From positions 32,395 to 96,394 of the forward strand of contig JAPLNI010000026.1 of the NCBI GenBank assembly GCA_026692865.1: DNA of 64,000 bases. The letters are read 5' to 3'. Below are positions 34,977 to 44,537 of the stretch, in pieces. This stretch comes from Planctomycetota bacterium. GTDB taxonomy: Bacteria; Planctomycetota; Planctomycetia; Pirellulales; Pirellulaceae. A model generated the notes under the pieces. That model was not told where the DNA came from, searched no databases, and saw nothing but the letters and a program-made list of their open reading frames with translations. Made by a program: the position numbers and the translations under genes. The stretch's first letter is position 1; every line of letters begins with the position of its first letter.

Positions 34977-36431
34977 ATGAGTCTCGTCAATAATCGCAGC
35001 GGAAAGATTCGCCGATACCTAGCGTTATCGCTTGTCGTGTTACCGATCATTTTTCTTACGATGCTTCCGACGATTGCATCGATGCGGTGGGTTTATGCAA
35101 GGCTATTGAACCAAGTTGCAGTGCAAGGCTTCGACTTGGATATTGAATCGGTGAAGCTAAGTTGGTTTTCGCCTTTGCGATTAGACGGGCTGAAACTGCG
35201 GGAGACGAATAAGCCTAATGCGTTTCTGGCGATTCAGACCATCAAGACAGATCAGGGGCTGTTGAGTTATCTGTGGAATGGGCTGCGAGCCGCTCGCATT
35301 GATCTTGTTTCTCCCAGGATCGATGTGGAGTGGATTGACGATCAAACCAATCTACAACGACTGGTCGCAGCGATTGAAGGTCGCATTGGTACGAGTGACC
35401 AAGCCGAGCCAACCAAGTCGCTTCGTTCGTTGCAAGTACAACTGGTCGTGGATGATTTGCAAGTAATGCTGAACTCCGATAAAGAGCCCTCTTCGTTAGT
35501 GGCCCTGAAGGGTATTCATCTGGATGGGACTTACACTCGCAATGCAGATGGTTCGTTTGTGCATCTGGAGCCAACGAAGATACTTTCGGAAACGGAACTA
35601 ACGCCCGAGTTGATGCGATTGGGCATGGGCTACGCAATTCCGCTGCTTGCAAAATCAGCCTGGTTTCAGGGCCGCGTGTCATTGGAAACAGGTGTGATTG
35701 ATATCCCAATCGATTCTCCGTTACAGTCGAAGGGGACTGCAATCATTACCTTGCATGAAGCCAAAAGTGGTCCGACGGAACCAGAAATAAAGCGACTGTT
35801 GGACATCCTTGCGAGGTTTCGTGGAACCGACAGCGTTTATGAATTGGTCTTTATCGACAACTCTAAGATCGAGATCGAGGTCGCTGATCAAAAGGTCTCG
35901 CACAAGGGGCTCGAGTTTGGCTTTCCAAGAATTGACCCCAGACTTCAACTGTCGAGTGCTGGGAGTGTTGAATTGGTGACACGAGCACTCGATTTAATCG
36001 TTAATGTTCCTATTCCGTTGGAGCAATTAGCAAGTCGCGAGAAGGTTCGAGAGTTGGGCGTGCCGACGATTGGCGTTGCTGTGCGTGGAACGTTGGATAA
36101 GCCTCAAGTAGATATATCAGCAATGCGTGGCGAGTCGGCAGATCTAATTGCTTTGGTGCGACAACAGCTTGGCAGTGAAGCACCCGCCTTTAGTGCGGCA
36201 CTTGGCGCAGTCGAAGGAATAGCCGGTGGGGAAGCCGATGTTGCAATCGGAGCCGCTGTCGATTTGATTCGCGAGATCCAACGCCGCCGCAAAGCCAGTC
36301 GCGAAAGCCAAGCTAATCGAGACAGCCAAGCCAACCCTGAAGGTACTAATCCCGAAGCTGCAGCCTCCGCTGCACCTGGTGCACAACCAATCCGTGATGC
36401 TCTACGAAATCGTTTACGACGCGATCCTTAG
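34977..36431 (+). CDS. AsmA/TamB-like envelope protein
   Basis: The product has 484 residues. An N-terminal membrane anchor (YLALSLVVLPIIFLTMLPTI) precedes a periplasmic domain opening with FDLDIESVKLSWFSPLRLDG, which matches the 'i.i....lswf.pl.l.gl.l' start of AsmA/DUF748-type lipid-transfer proteins. The C-terminus becomes Ala/Arg/Gln/Asn-rich (residues about 440-484). AsmA-like proteins form hydrophobic grooves that move lipid between membranes; a similar role here is inferred. Weakly similar in layout to the gene at 39204. Confidence 0.6.
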   Translation: MSLVNNRSGKIRRYLALSLVVLPIIFLTMLPTIASMRWVYARLLNQVAVQGFDLDIESVKLSWFSPLRLDGLKLRETNKPNAFLAIQTIKTDQGLLSYLWNGLRAARIDLVSPRIDVEWIDDQTNLQRLVAAIEGRIGTSDQAEPTKSLRSLQVQLVVDDLQVMLNSDKEPSSLVALKGIHLDGTYTRNADGSFVHLEPTKILSETELTPELMRLGMGYAIPLLAKSAWFQGRVSLETGVIDIPIDSPLQSKGTAIITLHEAKSGPTEPEIKRLLDILARFRGTDSVYELVFIDNSKIEIEVADQKVSHKGLEFGFPRIDPRLQLSSAGSVELVTRALDLIVNVPIPLEQLASREKVRELGVPTIGVAVRGTLDKPQVDISAMRGESADLIALVRQQLGSEAPAFSAALGAVEGIAGGEADVAIGAAVDLIREIQRRRKASRESQANRDSQANPEGTNPEAAASAAPGAQPIRDALRNRLRRDP

Positions 36432-36634
36432 TTTGCATTTATCATTCGCAATTCCGCGCCACAGCATCAATTGCGACGAACCAGGACATTCTTATTAGTA
36501 GCTCGTTCGTGGCTTGGGTAGGGGAAACTCATCTTGTGGCGAGTAGGGGGTTCCGAGTACTAGGGTGGTCTGGGGAGATTCTGCTTGCACCTAGATGAAT
36601 TACCGTTGAGAATCGCTTTGCCTCGGCGAGGATA

Positions 36635-37240
36635 ATGACAATGAACCAATCCAATCCCATTTCCGGTTTTCGGGAGTTGTCTCGCAACGGATTCTCGCCG
36701 ATTTTGCTCGGTAGTATGACATTCCTTACAAGCTTTTTTACGGGGTGTTGTTCAACTCCGCAGACCTATCCAACTCCCTACGGTTCTGCGTTTCCGGCCA
36801 ACAATATGCAAGGGATGCCGATCAATTCGGGAGTCTATGCACCGCCATCGATCAATTCGGCTGCGATGCCGCCAGGTTATACTGCAGGGACTGTTCCTCA
36901 AGGCTTTACCGTGACGCCGCCCCAGGGAACTATCCAGGGCACTATTCCAATGGGTACTGTGCCAATGGGTACTGTGCCAACGGGTACTGTGCCAACGGGA
37001 TCAGTACCAATGGGGGCGGTACCTCAATCGCAAGCCTTACCAGCTGGTACAATGCAGCCAACCAATCCGGCGCTTCCTCCGTTTGGCGCACCAACCTCAT
37101 CGTTTCCACCCGGCTATCCACCAACGGGATACCCACCAACGGGATACCCACCAACGGGTTATCCACAAACGGGTTATCCTCAAGGGGTACCGATGAACAC
37201 GATGATTCCGCCATCGCAGCCCTATTTATTCGGTCGATAA
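36635..37240 (+). CDS. Repeat-rich putative lipoprotein
   Basis: The product has 201 residues. A hydrophobic segment ending SFFTGCC is a plausible lipobox. The mature part is almost entirely low-complexity Pro/Gly/Thr/Tyr, with two arrays of pentapeptides: GTVPM/GTVPT (about residues 98-128) and PPTGY/PQTGY (about 158-182). The second type resembles PPxGY spacer segments of adhesive or cell-surface proteins. Function unknown. The alternative ATG at 36641 shifts the start by two codons only. Confidence 0.65.
   Translation: MTMNQSNPISGFRELSRNGFSPILLGSMTFLTSFFTGCCSTPQTYPTPYGSAFPANNMQGMPINSGVYAPPSINSAAMPPGYTAGTVPQGFTVTPPQGTIQGTIPMGTVPMGTVPTGTVPTGSVPMGAVPQSQALPAGTMQPTNPALPPFGAPTSSFPPGYPPTGYPPTGYPPTGYPQTGYPQGVPMNTMIPPSQPYLFGR
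36926..37021 (+). repeat. 15-bp tandem repeat encoding GTVPM/GTVPT
   Basis: About six units of GGTACTGTGCCAAYG (15 bp), degenerating at both ends, encode the pentapeptide GTVP(M/T). The central units are nearly identical, so length change by slippage is expected. Open frames on other strands here are products of the repeat. Confidence 0.85.
37106..37183 (+). repeat. 15-bp tandem repeat encoding PPTGY
   Basis: About five units of CCACCAACGGGATAY (15 bp), with minor variants, encode PPTGY then PQTGY. This is the second independent array in the same lipoprotein gene. Confidence 0.85.
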
Positions 37241-37246
37241 AACAAA

Positions 37247-38113
37247 ATGATTGAATGCGAGAACATCAAAAAGTCCGTCATTCAAAATCATTACGACGTT
37301 AGCACTCTCTTTTATCGGCTACTTTGGGGACAGCATATTCATCATGGGTTCTGGAACGCTGACGAGTCCTCTTCGGTCGCGCAGATTCAACTAACGCAAC
37401 AACTTGCAAAGCTGGCTGGCATTCAACGTGGTTCCGTAGTTTATGACATTGGTTGCGGCATGGGTGGGTCAAGTCGTTGGCTTGCGAAGAATCTGGATTG
37501 CCATGTGACAGGCGTTACGCTGAGCCCCTTCCAGCGATTCTGGGCAGCAACCGAATCTCGCGTAGGGCGCTACGAAACGCGGCCAAAATTTCTTAGGGCG
37601 GATGCCGAAGTTATCGATTTTCCAGATCAGTCGGCCAACGCTGTCTGGAGTATCGAGTGCACAGAACATTTGTTTGATAAGCCTGCATTTTTTGCCAGAG
37701 CAGCACGCTGGATAAAGCCCGGCGGTTGCTTCGCTCTTTGTGCTTGGTTAGCCGGTGAATCGCCGATGACGGACACTCAGAAAGCAGAAGCGATCAAAGT
37801 TTGCGAAGGAATGTTTTGTCCATCCCTTGGAAGTCAGTCCGACTACGTTAGCTGGTTTGAAAAGGCGGGGCTAGAAGTCCGAGTGAAGACAATTTGCACG
37901 GACCAAGTAAAGCAAACTTGGGAAATCTGTCGCAAACGCGTTGAACGAACCGGGGTGCGTTATCTCGCGAAAGTGCTTGGTAAGAATCACGTCCTGTTCT
38001 TAGATCATTTCGATGCGATTCTCAATGCGTACGATTCAGGTGCGATGGAATATGGGATGTTTGTTGCGGTAAAACCAGATTCCACTGATAGCTCAATTTC
38101 CGCTACACCCTAA
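37247..38113 (+). CDS. SAM-dependent methyltransferase, tocopherol/sterol C-methyltransferase type
   Basis: The product has 288 residues. IQNHYDVSTLFYRLLWGQHI with HHGFW is the N-terminal signature of gamma-tocopherol/MPBQ/sterol C-methyltransferase-like enzymes. VVYDIGCGMGGSSRWLAKNL is SAM motif I, GVTLSPFQ motif II, and WSIECTEHLFDKPAFFARAA with the following KPGG motif III. It probably methylates an isoprenoid or quinone; the exact substrate is unknown. It starts 6 bp after the lipoprotein gene. Confidence 0.85.
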   Translation: MIECENIKKSVIQNHYDVSTLFYRLLWGQHIHHGFWNADESSSVAQIQLTQQLAKLAGIQRGSVVYDIGCGMGGSSRWLAKNLDCHVTGVTLSPFQRFWAATESRVGRYETRPKFLRADAEVIDFPDQSANAVWSIECTEHLFDKPAFFARAARWIKPGGCFALCAWLAGESPMTDTQKAEAIKVCEGMFCPSLGSQSDYVSWFEKAGLEVRVKTICTDQVKQTWEICRKRVERTGVRYLAKVLGKNHVLFLDHFDAILNAYDSGAMEYGMFVAVKPDSTDSSISATP

Positions 38114-38154
38114 TCGATGCGAACAATGGGATTGATCGAGCCTAACCTCTCATT

Positions 38155-38937
38155 CTATTCCTTGGGCCGGTTCACTGGCGGTGCGACAGCAACTCGGGGC
38201 GCTGTCGCTCCAGGGATACGACGGCGAATGGGTGCAAAGGCGTGTTGAGCCGCATACGCCGATTCGACAACCAATTGATCAATTCGGTTTCTGAGAATCG
38301 CAAACGCAGCAAGTGCAGGAATCGCAATAAGGAGACCGGCGACCGTTGTTACCAGGGCTGAGTAGATCCCTTGAGCCAATTCCCCTGCACCCGCTGCTCC
38401 TTGCGAAAGAGCGACTTGTCGGAACGCGACAATCATCCCGCTAACCGTCCCCAAAAGGCCAAGCATCGGCGCGAGATTACCCAGTACTGCCAAGTATTCG
38501 ATCTTGCGATAGAGCCGAGCGGCTTGTTGGCCGGTCGAATCTTCTAAGGCCTTCTCAACAGCAGGCCAACCGAATTCAACTTCTGCAATTCCGCTTGCGA
38601 TGATGAATGCGACAGGCGAAGGTCGATCGCGGCAGAGTTGGTCGGCCTCTTTGAGTTTGGCTTGCGAGAGCAACAATCGGACGCTTTCGATGAAATCCGG
38701 CGGCGCGATGTCTTGACGTCGAAGAGCTAACGACTGGTCAACGATCAAGTAAACCGTCACCAGCGACAGTGCTATCAGTGCAGACATGATAGCGATGCCA
38801 AGGATGCCGCCGCTGAAAATGATACTCCAGATGCTCTCCTCGGCCGGTGGTGGCACCTGAGCCAGCAAGAATGGGCAGAACATCCATTGGTTTGTTGCGA
38901 CAATATCGTCCGTCATTGCTTCGTTGAACTTTCCCAT
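38155..38937 (-). CDS. exbB: MotA/TolQ/ExbB proton-channel family protein
   Basis: The product has 260 residues. It has an N-terminal span (IIFSGGILGIAIMSALIALS), a cytoplasmic domain, then the paired spans YLAVLGNLAPMLGLLGTVSG and GIYSALVTTVAGLLIAIPAL, typical ExbB/TolQ signatures. These channels use proton flow to energise TonB- or Tol-type machinery with an ExbD/TolR partner, which is not adjacent here. ATG 38937 is preferred to the in-frame TTG 6 bp upstream. Convergent with the methyltransferase gene. Confidence 0.9.
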   Translation of the reverse strand: MGKFNEAMTDDIVATNQWMFCPFLLAQVPPPAEESIWSIIFSGGILGIAIMSALIALSLVTVYLIVDQSLALRRQDIAPPDFIESVRLLLSQAKLKEADQLCRDRPSPVAFIIASGIAEVEFGWPAVEKALEDSTGQQAARLYRKIEYLAVLGNLAPMLGLLGTVSGMIVAFRQVALSQGAAGAGELAQGIYSALVTTVAGLLIAIPALAAFAILRNRIDQLVVESAYAAQHAFAPIRRRIPGATAPRVAVAPPVNRPKE

Positions 38938-39203
38938 TTTCAAATTGATAAATCGATAGCACTCATTCCATCGCTTCGGAAAATCATACCAAGTCTAGAA
39001 GCCTAGGGATGAAGCCACTCGTTTTGCATTTTTAATCGATGATCAAGGCTTCGAGCGGTTGACGTATAAGCCAGCAATCCAAGTCCGATTTCTATTCTTT
39101 CGAACGATTCATCTTGCATGACGACACGCAAAAAAGCTATCTACAAGAGGTAGTGCAAGCTATCGACACGAGACCATCTCCTTAGGATCGCGACGAAAAC
39201 CAA

Positions 39204-40640
39204 ATGCTACCTGCGCGGTGGGCAAAAAGATTAAAAATGCAGGAAAGCGCCCAACGCAGTTGGTGCCGCTTGGGGTTTGTCGTTTTCGCGGGGCTGCCCA
39301 CGGCATTGACGCTCGCATGGTGTTTGTGGAGCTTGAGTCCGTTCTCGCAGATGGTCGCAAAGTCCGCATGGGAAACCCAAATCGCTGGAGTGTTGGGGGT
39401 ATCGGTTCAAATCGATCAAGTCCATGTGATCGCTCCCAATCGATATCGCCTTCGCGGCCTTCGACTTACTCATCCTGAAACGAAACAGCTTATTGTTACT
39501 CTCGATCAAACCGATCTTGTAAAAAGCACAATCGGGAGTCGCCAGGAGTGGTTAATGCTGCTGAAGAAGGGTTGTCTAGCTGTTGAGCCGTTGCGGTTTT
39601 TGGTATCACAGATTCACGAACGTTGGTTATGCCAACCACAGCAAAACTATCCGCGATTTCATTGCATAGCTGACGACGTATCCGTATTCAAAAACGAGGT
39701 CCTGGTACTCGAGAATGTTCATTGGGAGTCGCAGTTCGTAGGGCGTTCGGATTTATCAACGCTTGAATGTTCGGCTAGTTGGAAACGTTCATCTGAAACA
39801 GCTCGTAATGTCCCCGATCCCTCCAAAGCGTTTGCGGAATCAACGACGGAGGAACCGCTCACGATCGTGGCCATTCGGCAGCATACGCTTGAGGAGCCGT
39901 TGACAACTTGGCGGCTGCGAACCTCAGAATACGCAATACCCGAAGCGATTATTGCGTCGCTCTGTAGGGAACGCATAACCATTGGAAATAACGCATCTAT
40001 CAAAGGGGCTTTCGAATCACAGCAAACACGATTCGATTGGAATCTGCTGATGGATTCGGTACAAGTTGAAAATGTAACTTGGGATCAAGTGACTTCATCC
40101 CTTCCGTTTCGCTTGCTTGGAACAGGACATGTCAGCATCGCGAGCGCTTATCTCCTTAACGGACAAATCCAAAGTGCCGATGCAACAGTCAACGCTCTCA
40201 GTGGTAGCATCAGCCGTACGTGGTTAGCAAACTCGCAACAGGAATTCGGCACGCTCATACAGCCAGACATACTCAAGGGAGCCATCACGATGGTTCCATT
40301 CGAAGCGATGAGTGCAAAAATCGACATAGATTCGAGCGGACTCAAAATCACGGGAGGCATACCGGATGTCAACGGCAAGTACATGAACAGTATCATCGCC
40401 GACGGTCGTGGCGGGATTGTCTATGAGCCGAGCGAATCCAAAGTCCCTTGGCAGTCGATCACCCGATGGCTGACTTATGATCCTTTTGCATCTACGATCG
40501 AATCTCAATCGTCGCTGGATCCGAAAACGGACAGTTCCGTTCAGCAAGCCTCTCATCAATCGCCTAGCCGCACCGCAAGTATTGGACGCTGGTTAACAAC
40601 CGTCCTACCTGTTGATACCTCTGCCGTCCAAAGAAGATAG
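39204..40640 (+). CDS. Membrane-anchored protein, possibly AsmA-like
   Basis: The product has 478 residues. An N-terminal span (FVVFAGLPTALTLAWCLWSL) is followed by a region reading VLGVSVQIDQVHVIAPNRYR then LRGLRLTHPET, which parallels the start of AsmA-like proteins. The rest is beta-rich without motifs I recognise, and it ends in a Ser/Gln-rich tail. It stands alone on the plus strand; a family B repeat begins 50 bp after its stop. Confidence 0.55.
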   Translation: MLPARWAKRLKMQESAQRSWCRLGFVVFAGLPTALTLAWCLWSLSPFSQMVAKSAWETQIAGVLGVSVQIDQVHVIAPNRYRLRGLRLTHPETKQLIVTLDQTDLVKSTIGSRQEWLMLLKKGCLAVEPLRFLVSQIHERWLCQPQQNYPRFHCIADDVSVFKNEVLVLENVHWESQFVGRSDLSTLECSASWKRSSETARNVPDPSKAFAESTTEEPLTIVAIRQHTLEEPLTTWRLRTSEYAIPEAIIASLCRERITIGNNASIKGAFESQQTRFDWNLLMDSVQVENVTWDQVTSSLPFRLLGTGHVSIASAYLLNGQIQSADATVNALSGSISRTWLANSQQEFGTLIQPDILKGAITMVPFEAMSAKIDIDSSGLKITGGIPDVNGKYMNSIIADGRGGIVYEPSESKVPWQSITRWLTYDPFASTIESQSSLDPKTDSSVQQASHQSPSRTASIGRWLTTVLPVDTSAVQRR

Positions 40641-40689
40641 GACTATCAGTTTAGAGCTTCGAAACAATTCAAAACTGGGGTTCGGGCTC

Positions 40690-40772
40690 GTAGCAGATGT
40701 CGTAAGGCATCTGAATGATAAAGTTATTGTAATTGCTTCCACCGACTTCGGAATTCTTACGAATTCCGCTAC
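40690..40772 (+). repeat. Family B REPIN-like repeat, copy 1 (83 bp)
   Basis: The left unit is GTAGC then CAGATGTC-GTAA-GGCATCTG. The right unit, read on the minus strand, is GTAGC then GGAATTC-GTAA-GAATTCC (8 bp counting the flanking C:G). The two stems have different sequences yet both pair, with GTAA loops. TTTGGACAG lies 20 bp downstream (40785), as in the other copies. It lies between convergent genes, 50 bp before the purM stop. Confidence 0.88.
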
Positions 40773-40821
40773 CCTAGAATCCAATTTGGACAGAGCACTT
40801 GGTCGGCACAGGAAATTGAAG

Positions 40822-41880
40822 CTATTTCCAGCGACTTTTTCCGGTCCCTAGTGCCGCTTCTCCAACAACCCAGCAGCGATATCCTTCGTCGCGGATCATC
40901 TTTTGGATGCTCTCGGAATAGTAGCCGCTTACCATCAGCACCATTCCCAAACCCATGTTGAATACGTTATCCATTTCAGGTTGCGGGATGTTTCCTAGTT
41001 TCGCAAGCCAAGGAAAGACTGCAGGGACTTCCCAAGTTCCGCGTTCGAAGACTAAGTCGACGTTGTCCGGCAAGATTCGCTCGGTGTTTTCCAGCAGTCC
41101 GCCGCCAGTAATGTGAGCGATTCCATGCAGCACGCTTTTGACGCGATAGTGCCCCATAATTCTTCGAATGACACGTGTGTAAATGTAAGTTGGTTTCAGC
41201 AGTGCGTCGCCAACGGTCGTGCCTAGTTCGGGAACATGTGATTCGATTTCCAGCCCCGCTTTCTCGAAGACCACCTTGCGGACAAGGCTGTATCCGTTGC
41301 TGTGAAAGCCCGAGGATTCGATACCAATCAGGACATCGCCCGGTTGGATTGCTTTGCCTGTTACTAAGTGCTTCTTCTCTACTACACCCACACAGAATCC
41401 GGCGAGATCATAATCATCGCCTTGATATAGGTCGGGCATGATTGCCGTCTCGCCGCCCAAGAGGCTGCAATCGGCATCCACGCAACCATCAGAGACTCCC
41501 TTGACGATGGTTTCTAAGAGTGGTGGGTTGTCGCGAGACATGGCCACATAGTCCAAGAAGAACAACGGTTCGGCGCCAGTGCAAAGGCAGTCGTTAACGC
41601 ACATTGCGACAAGATCGATACCAACCGTGTCGTGTCGATTGGCTTTCAGCGCGACCTTTAGCTTCGTTCCCACTCCATCGGTCCCGGAGACCAGGATAGG
41701 TTCTTTGTAGTTCCTCGAAAAAAGCGAGTTTGCAAAGTCGAGTGCATATAAACCAGCGAATCCGCCATCGTTTTTTATGACGCGCGGACTAAAGGTTCGG
41801 TGCATGAGTTTCGGCAGTCGCTTCATGGACTGCTCGTAAAGTTCTAGGTCGACGCCGCTGTCTTTGTAGGTGGTTGTCAT
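40822..41880 (-). CDS. purM: Phosphoribosylformylglycinamidine cyclo-ligase (AIR synthetase)
   Basis: It makes aminoimidazole ribotide from FGAM, the step after PurL. The product has 352 residues. YKDSGVDLELYEQSMKRL at the start, PILVSGTDGVGTKLKVAL, DTVGIDLVAMCVNDCLCTGA, LGGETAIMPDLY and HGIAHITGGGLLENTERILP are all conserved PurM segments. ATG 41880 gives the canonical N-terminus; an in-frame extension to 41937 is unconserved. Not linked to purL (11-14 kb). Confidence 0.96.
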   Translation of the reverse strand: MTTTYKDSGVDLELYEQSMKRLPKLMHRTFSPRVIKNDGGFAGLYALDFANSLFSRNYKEPILVSGTDGVGTKLKVALKANRHDTVGIDLVAMCVNDCLCTGAEPLFFLDYVAMSRDNPPLLETIVKGVSDGCVDADCSLLGGETAIMPDLYQGDDYDLAGFCVGVVEKKHLVTGKAIQPGDVLIGIESSGFHSNGYSLVRKVVFEKAGLEIESHVPELGTTVGDALLKPTYIYTRVIRRIMGHYRVKSVLHGIAHITGGGLLENTERILPDNVDLVFERGTWEVPAVFPWLAKLGNIPQPEMDNVFNMGLGMVLMVSGYYSESIQKMIRDEGYRCWVVGEAALGTGKSRWK

Positions 41881-41971
41881 CAGTTGGTGATCGAGGAGGT
41901 GCAGATCGTAATTCGCCCACATTATGCTATCGATCAATCAGATCCGAAAGCACGCAACTCCAAAAGGACGC

Positions 41972-43633
41972 TTACTTTTCGAAATACGCCGCCAAAAGCT
42001 CTTCGAGTCGCTTCCCTCGTGCGTGAATATGAACCACTTTTCCTTCTCGATCAAGCAACAGCATGAACGGGATCGCGGTGATCGAGAGCTTTTGCGATAG
42101 CGGGTTTGCGAAACCTTCGAGCGATTTGTCCATCGATCGCAAGTGAATCCATGGGAGGGATTCCTTTACCAAAAATGTAGAAACATCGTCTTCTGCGTCG
42201 TCTAAATTGACACCAATAATCTCGAAGCCTTTGTCCTGGTACTTTTTGTAGAGCTCGCGTAGATTCGGAAATTCTGCTCGGCAGGGTCCGCACCAAGTCG
42301 CCCAGAAGTCGACTAGCGTGATTTTCCCAGCGATTGCCGACGCCTCGAATTCCTTACCGGTTAGAAGTACTTTCTGACCCGAAAAATCGAGCGGCTGACC
42401 GATCAATGCGATACGCTTCTTAAAGCCCTCGATGACTGGCTTGGCCTCTGCGATCAATTGCGGTGCCTTCAAAAGTGCAAAGTTCTCTTCGATCGTTGCC
42501 ATGACTGCCGATGCGTGTTCCAAATTGCCCGTGTATTCGATGTTGGAAACGTTGCTAAGCAACCATGCGATTGTCCATTGAGTTGGCGATCGTTTGACCA
42601 TCGCATCAAGCGTTGACTTGACTCGTTCGCCGGGGATTTCAGGATTACCAAGCGATTCGTTAAGGAGCTTCATCTCTTCAGAATCATTCACATCAAGCGA
42701 CCAAGCCTGCATCGCCATCGACGGGTCCGCGTTGTCGCGGAAAGCGACAATGATTTTCTCTTTTGCAGTCGCGAATGCCGCCGTTTGGCTTTGCTGATCA
42801 AGGACCTTTAGCGTTTGAAGAGAGATACGCATATCAGGTTGTTGAAGCGGTTCGGTGGTATTGAGCATCTGATCCAATTGAGCAACTACTGCTGTCGAAT
42901 CCGTTAGTCCTGCCATGATGTCCGACAAGGAAAAGCCAAGGAGTACTACATTGGCTTGGTGAGCGAGAGTTGGATTTTGGATCTCTTTCTTCTGCGTTGC
43001 CAAGACACGTAACTTGGAACCAGCAGCCGCATCCCCGAGTCCTGCTGCGTGTGCAAGGGCTTCCAACTTGGCAACGATTGCAAGCTCAGCTTCTTTCGGA
43101 GCAGTCGCTACCGCTGCCAAGCCTTCCGAAGCAGCCAACTTCATATCGCTGAGCTGACGAGCTTGTCGGAGGGCTTCTTCTTGAGGAAGATCCGGGCTCC
43201 CGACGGCTCGCATCAATTCTCGCATCGATTTATCAATCATCGACAAGTGAGCGATCCAGTCCTTCGCTTCGCTTCCCTCCTTTGGAATTGTGAGTGCGGT
43301 GTAGTCGAGTCCTGTTTTCTTATCGGAAGTTGATGTGGGATTTTCGGCGGTAGACGCCGATGATGGAGCATTGTCCTTTTTCGCGAGTGACTGATCGGCT
43401 AAAACTGCGGCTGCCCCGGTTGTGACAGAATCGCTCGGCTTGTTATCTAGTTCAGCGGATACTACCGGTTGGTTGGGTTTGTCCGCGGTACTGGTGCTTG
43501 CCGAATCGCATCCGGAAAGGCTAACCGTTGCAGCAACGGTTGCTGTCATCGCTGCGATCGTTTTACATGAGGGACTCACGGCAATCCATCGACGCATCGA
43601 ATTCATACTGAACGCATTCATTTTTTCCACCAT
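41972..43633 (-). CDS. TlpA-like thioredoxin-fold lipoprotein with helical N-terminal region
   Basis: The product has 553 residues. A signal peptide with lipobox LSGC (about residue 40) is followed by a Ser/Thr/Asp linker. A long helical domain of unknown type fills about 90-410. The C-terminal TlpA/redoxin domain reads ITLVDFWATWCGPCRAEFPN, with the CxxC, then GFEIIGVNLDD and the cis-Pro segment ITAIPFMLLLDREG. It probably acts as a membrane-tethered thiol-disulphide reductase. The start could also be ATG 43621 or 43606. Domain layout is common in planctomycetes. Confidence 0.85.
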   Translation of the reverse strand: MVEKMNAFSMNSMRRWIAVSPSCKTIAAMTATVAATVSLSGCDSASTSTADKPNQPVVSAELDNKPSDSVTTGAAAVLADQSLAKKDNAPSSASTAENPTSTSDKKTGLDYTALTIPKEGSEAKDWIAHLSMIDKSMRELMRAVGSPDLPQEEALRQARQLSDMKLAASEGLAAVATAPKEAELAIVAKLEALAHAAGLGDAAAGSKLRVLATQKKEIQNPTLAHQANVVLLGFSLSDIMAGLTDSTAVVAQLDQMLNTTEPLQQPDMRISLQTLKVLDQQSQTAAFATAKEKIIVAFRDNADPSMAMQAWSLDVNDSEEMKLLNESLGNPEIPGERVKSTLDAMVKRSPTQWTIAWLLSNVSNIEYTGNLEHASAVMATIEENFALLKAPQLIAEAKPVIEGFKKRIALIGQPLDFSGQKVLLTGKEFEASAIAGKITLVDFWATWCGPCRAEFPNLRELYKKYQDKGFEIIGVNLDDAEDDVSTFLVKESLPWIHLRSMDKSLEGFANPLSQKLSITAIPFMLLLDREGKVVHIHARGKRLEELLAAYFEK

Positions 43634-43815
43634 TAATAAAGCAAGGTTCTAGTGCTGAAGACGTTACCGCAAACAACAGCCATACACGAGTTCAAGCTGA
43701 TCACCGAAAATTGTATTACCAACGGGCACCACAAGTTGAAGGTGTTCTATAAAAGCTGCGATATCGTATTTTGCTTAATGTCTTGATTGCGAGTATGACA
43801 CGAGCGCATTAAGAG

Positions 43816-44334
43816 CTACAGCAGCCCCTTCAAAGCGGCCATCGCACCGGCATAGTCAGGCTCGGAAGTAACTTCTGGAACTATCTGTGCGTAAGCTACT
43901 TTGCCATTTGCGTCGAGTACATAAACGGCTCGTGCAAGGAGTTTGAGTTCGTCGATCATGACGCCCCATGCTTGGCCAAAGCTTCCGTTTTGATAATCAC
44001 TTCCGACCTTCAAACCCTTGATGTCTTCAGCACCGCAGAAGCGATTCATCGCAAATGGAAGATCACGGCTAACAGTAACAGCATTGATTTTGCCTTCCAT
44101 GCTTCCAAGTTCCGTATTGAACTTTTTCGTTTGAATAGCACATATGCCTGTATCAAGAGATGGAACAATGCTAACCAGCGTCGGTTTGCCCTTGAGATCG
44201 CCGAGTGTCCATGCCTTCAAACCGCCTTCGAAATAGTGAATGGCGAAATCGGGTGCTGTTTGTCCCACTTTGAGCTCGTCCCCCAAAAGAGTCATCGGGG
44301 TGCCTTTAAACGTGATTGCAGCAGATCGTGTCAT
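43816..44334 (-). CDS. tpx: Thiol peroxidase (Tpx-type atypical 2-Cys peroxiredoxin)
   Basis: It reduces peroxides using thioredoxin. The product has 172 residues. FKGTPMTLLGDELKVGQTAP at the start and SIVPSLDTGICAIQTKKFN contain the PSLDTxxC peroxidatic cysteine. RDLPFAMNRFCGAEDI carries the resolving cysteine. ARAVYVLDANGKVAYAQIVP and EVTSEPDY complete the family pattern. Monocistronic between the redoxin and the zinc-ribbon gene. Confidence 0.95.
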   Translation of the reverse strand: MTRSAAITFKGTPMTLLGDELKVGQTAPDFAIHYFEGGLKAWTLGDLKGKPTLVSIVPSLDTGICAIQTKKFNTELGSMEGKINAVTVSRDLPFAMNRFCGAEDIKGLKVGSDYQNGSFGQAWGVMIDELKLLARAVYVLDANGKVAYAQIVPEVTSEPDYAGAMAALKGLL

Positions 44335-44537
44335 ATTGTTTGAAATCTTTCTTACGGATTTTTAAGGTGCGGTAAAGGGATCGCTAAGCGGAAGTCATTC
44401 ATCGGAACGAACGACTCCATTGTTTACACAGTTTACCAGTTCAAGCCAAACGAACTATCCCAGATAGAGCATTGCGTGGGCAAGTCTCGCCGAGCCTGAC
44501 ACCATGCGACTGAAGAATAGAGAAGATTTTTGGACGC

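Noticed and set aside
36745-37254. 169- and 90-residue frames overlapping the repeat lipoprotein
   Set aside because: They arise because the 15-bp repeats are open in several frames; only the frame with lipobox and signal segment is supported.
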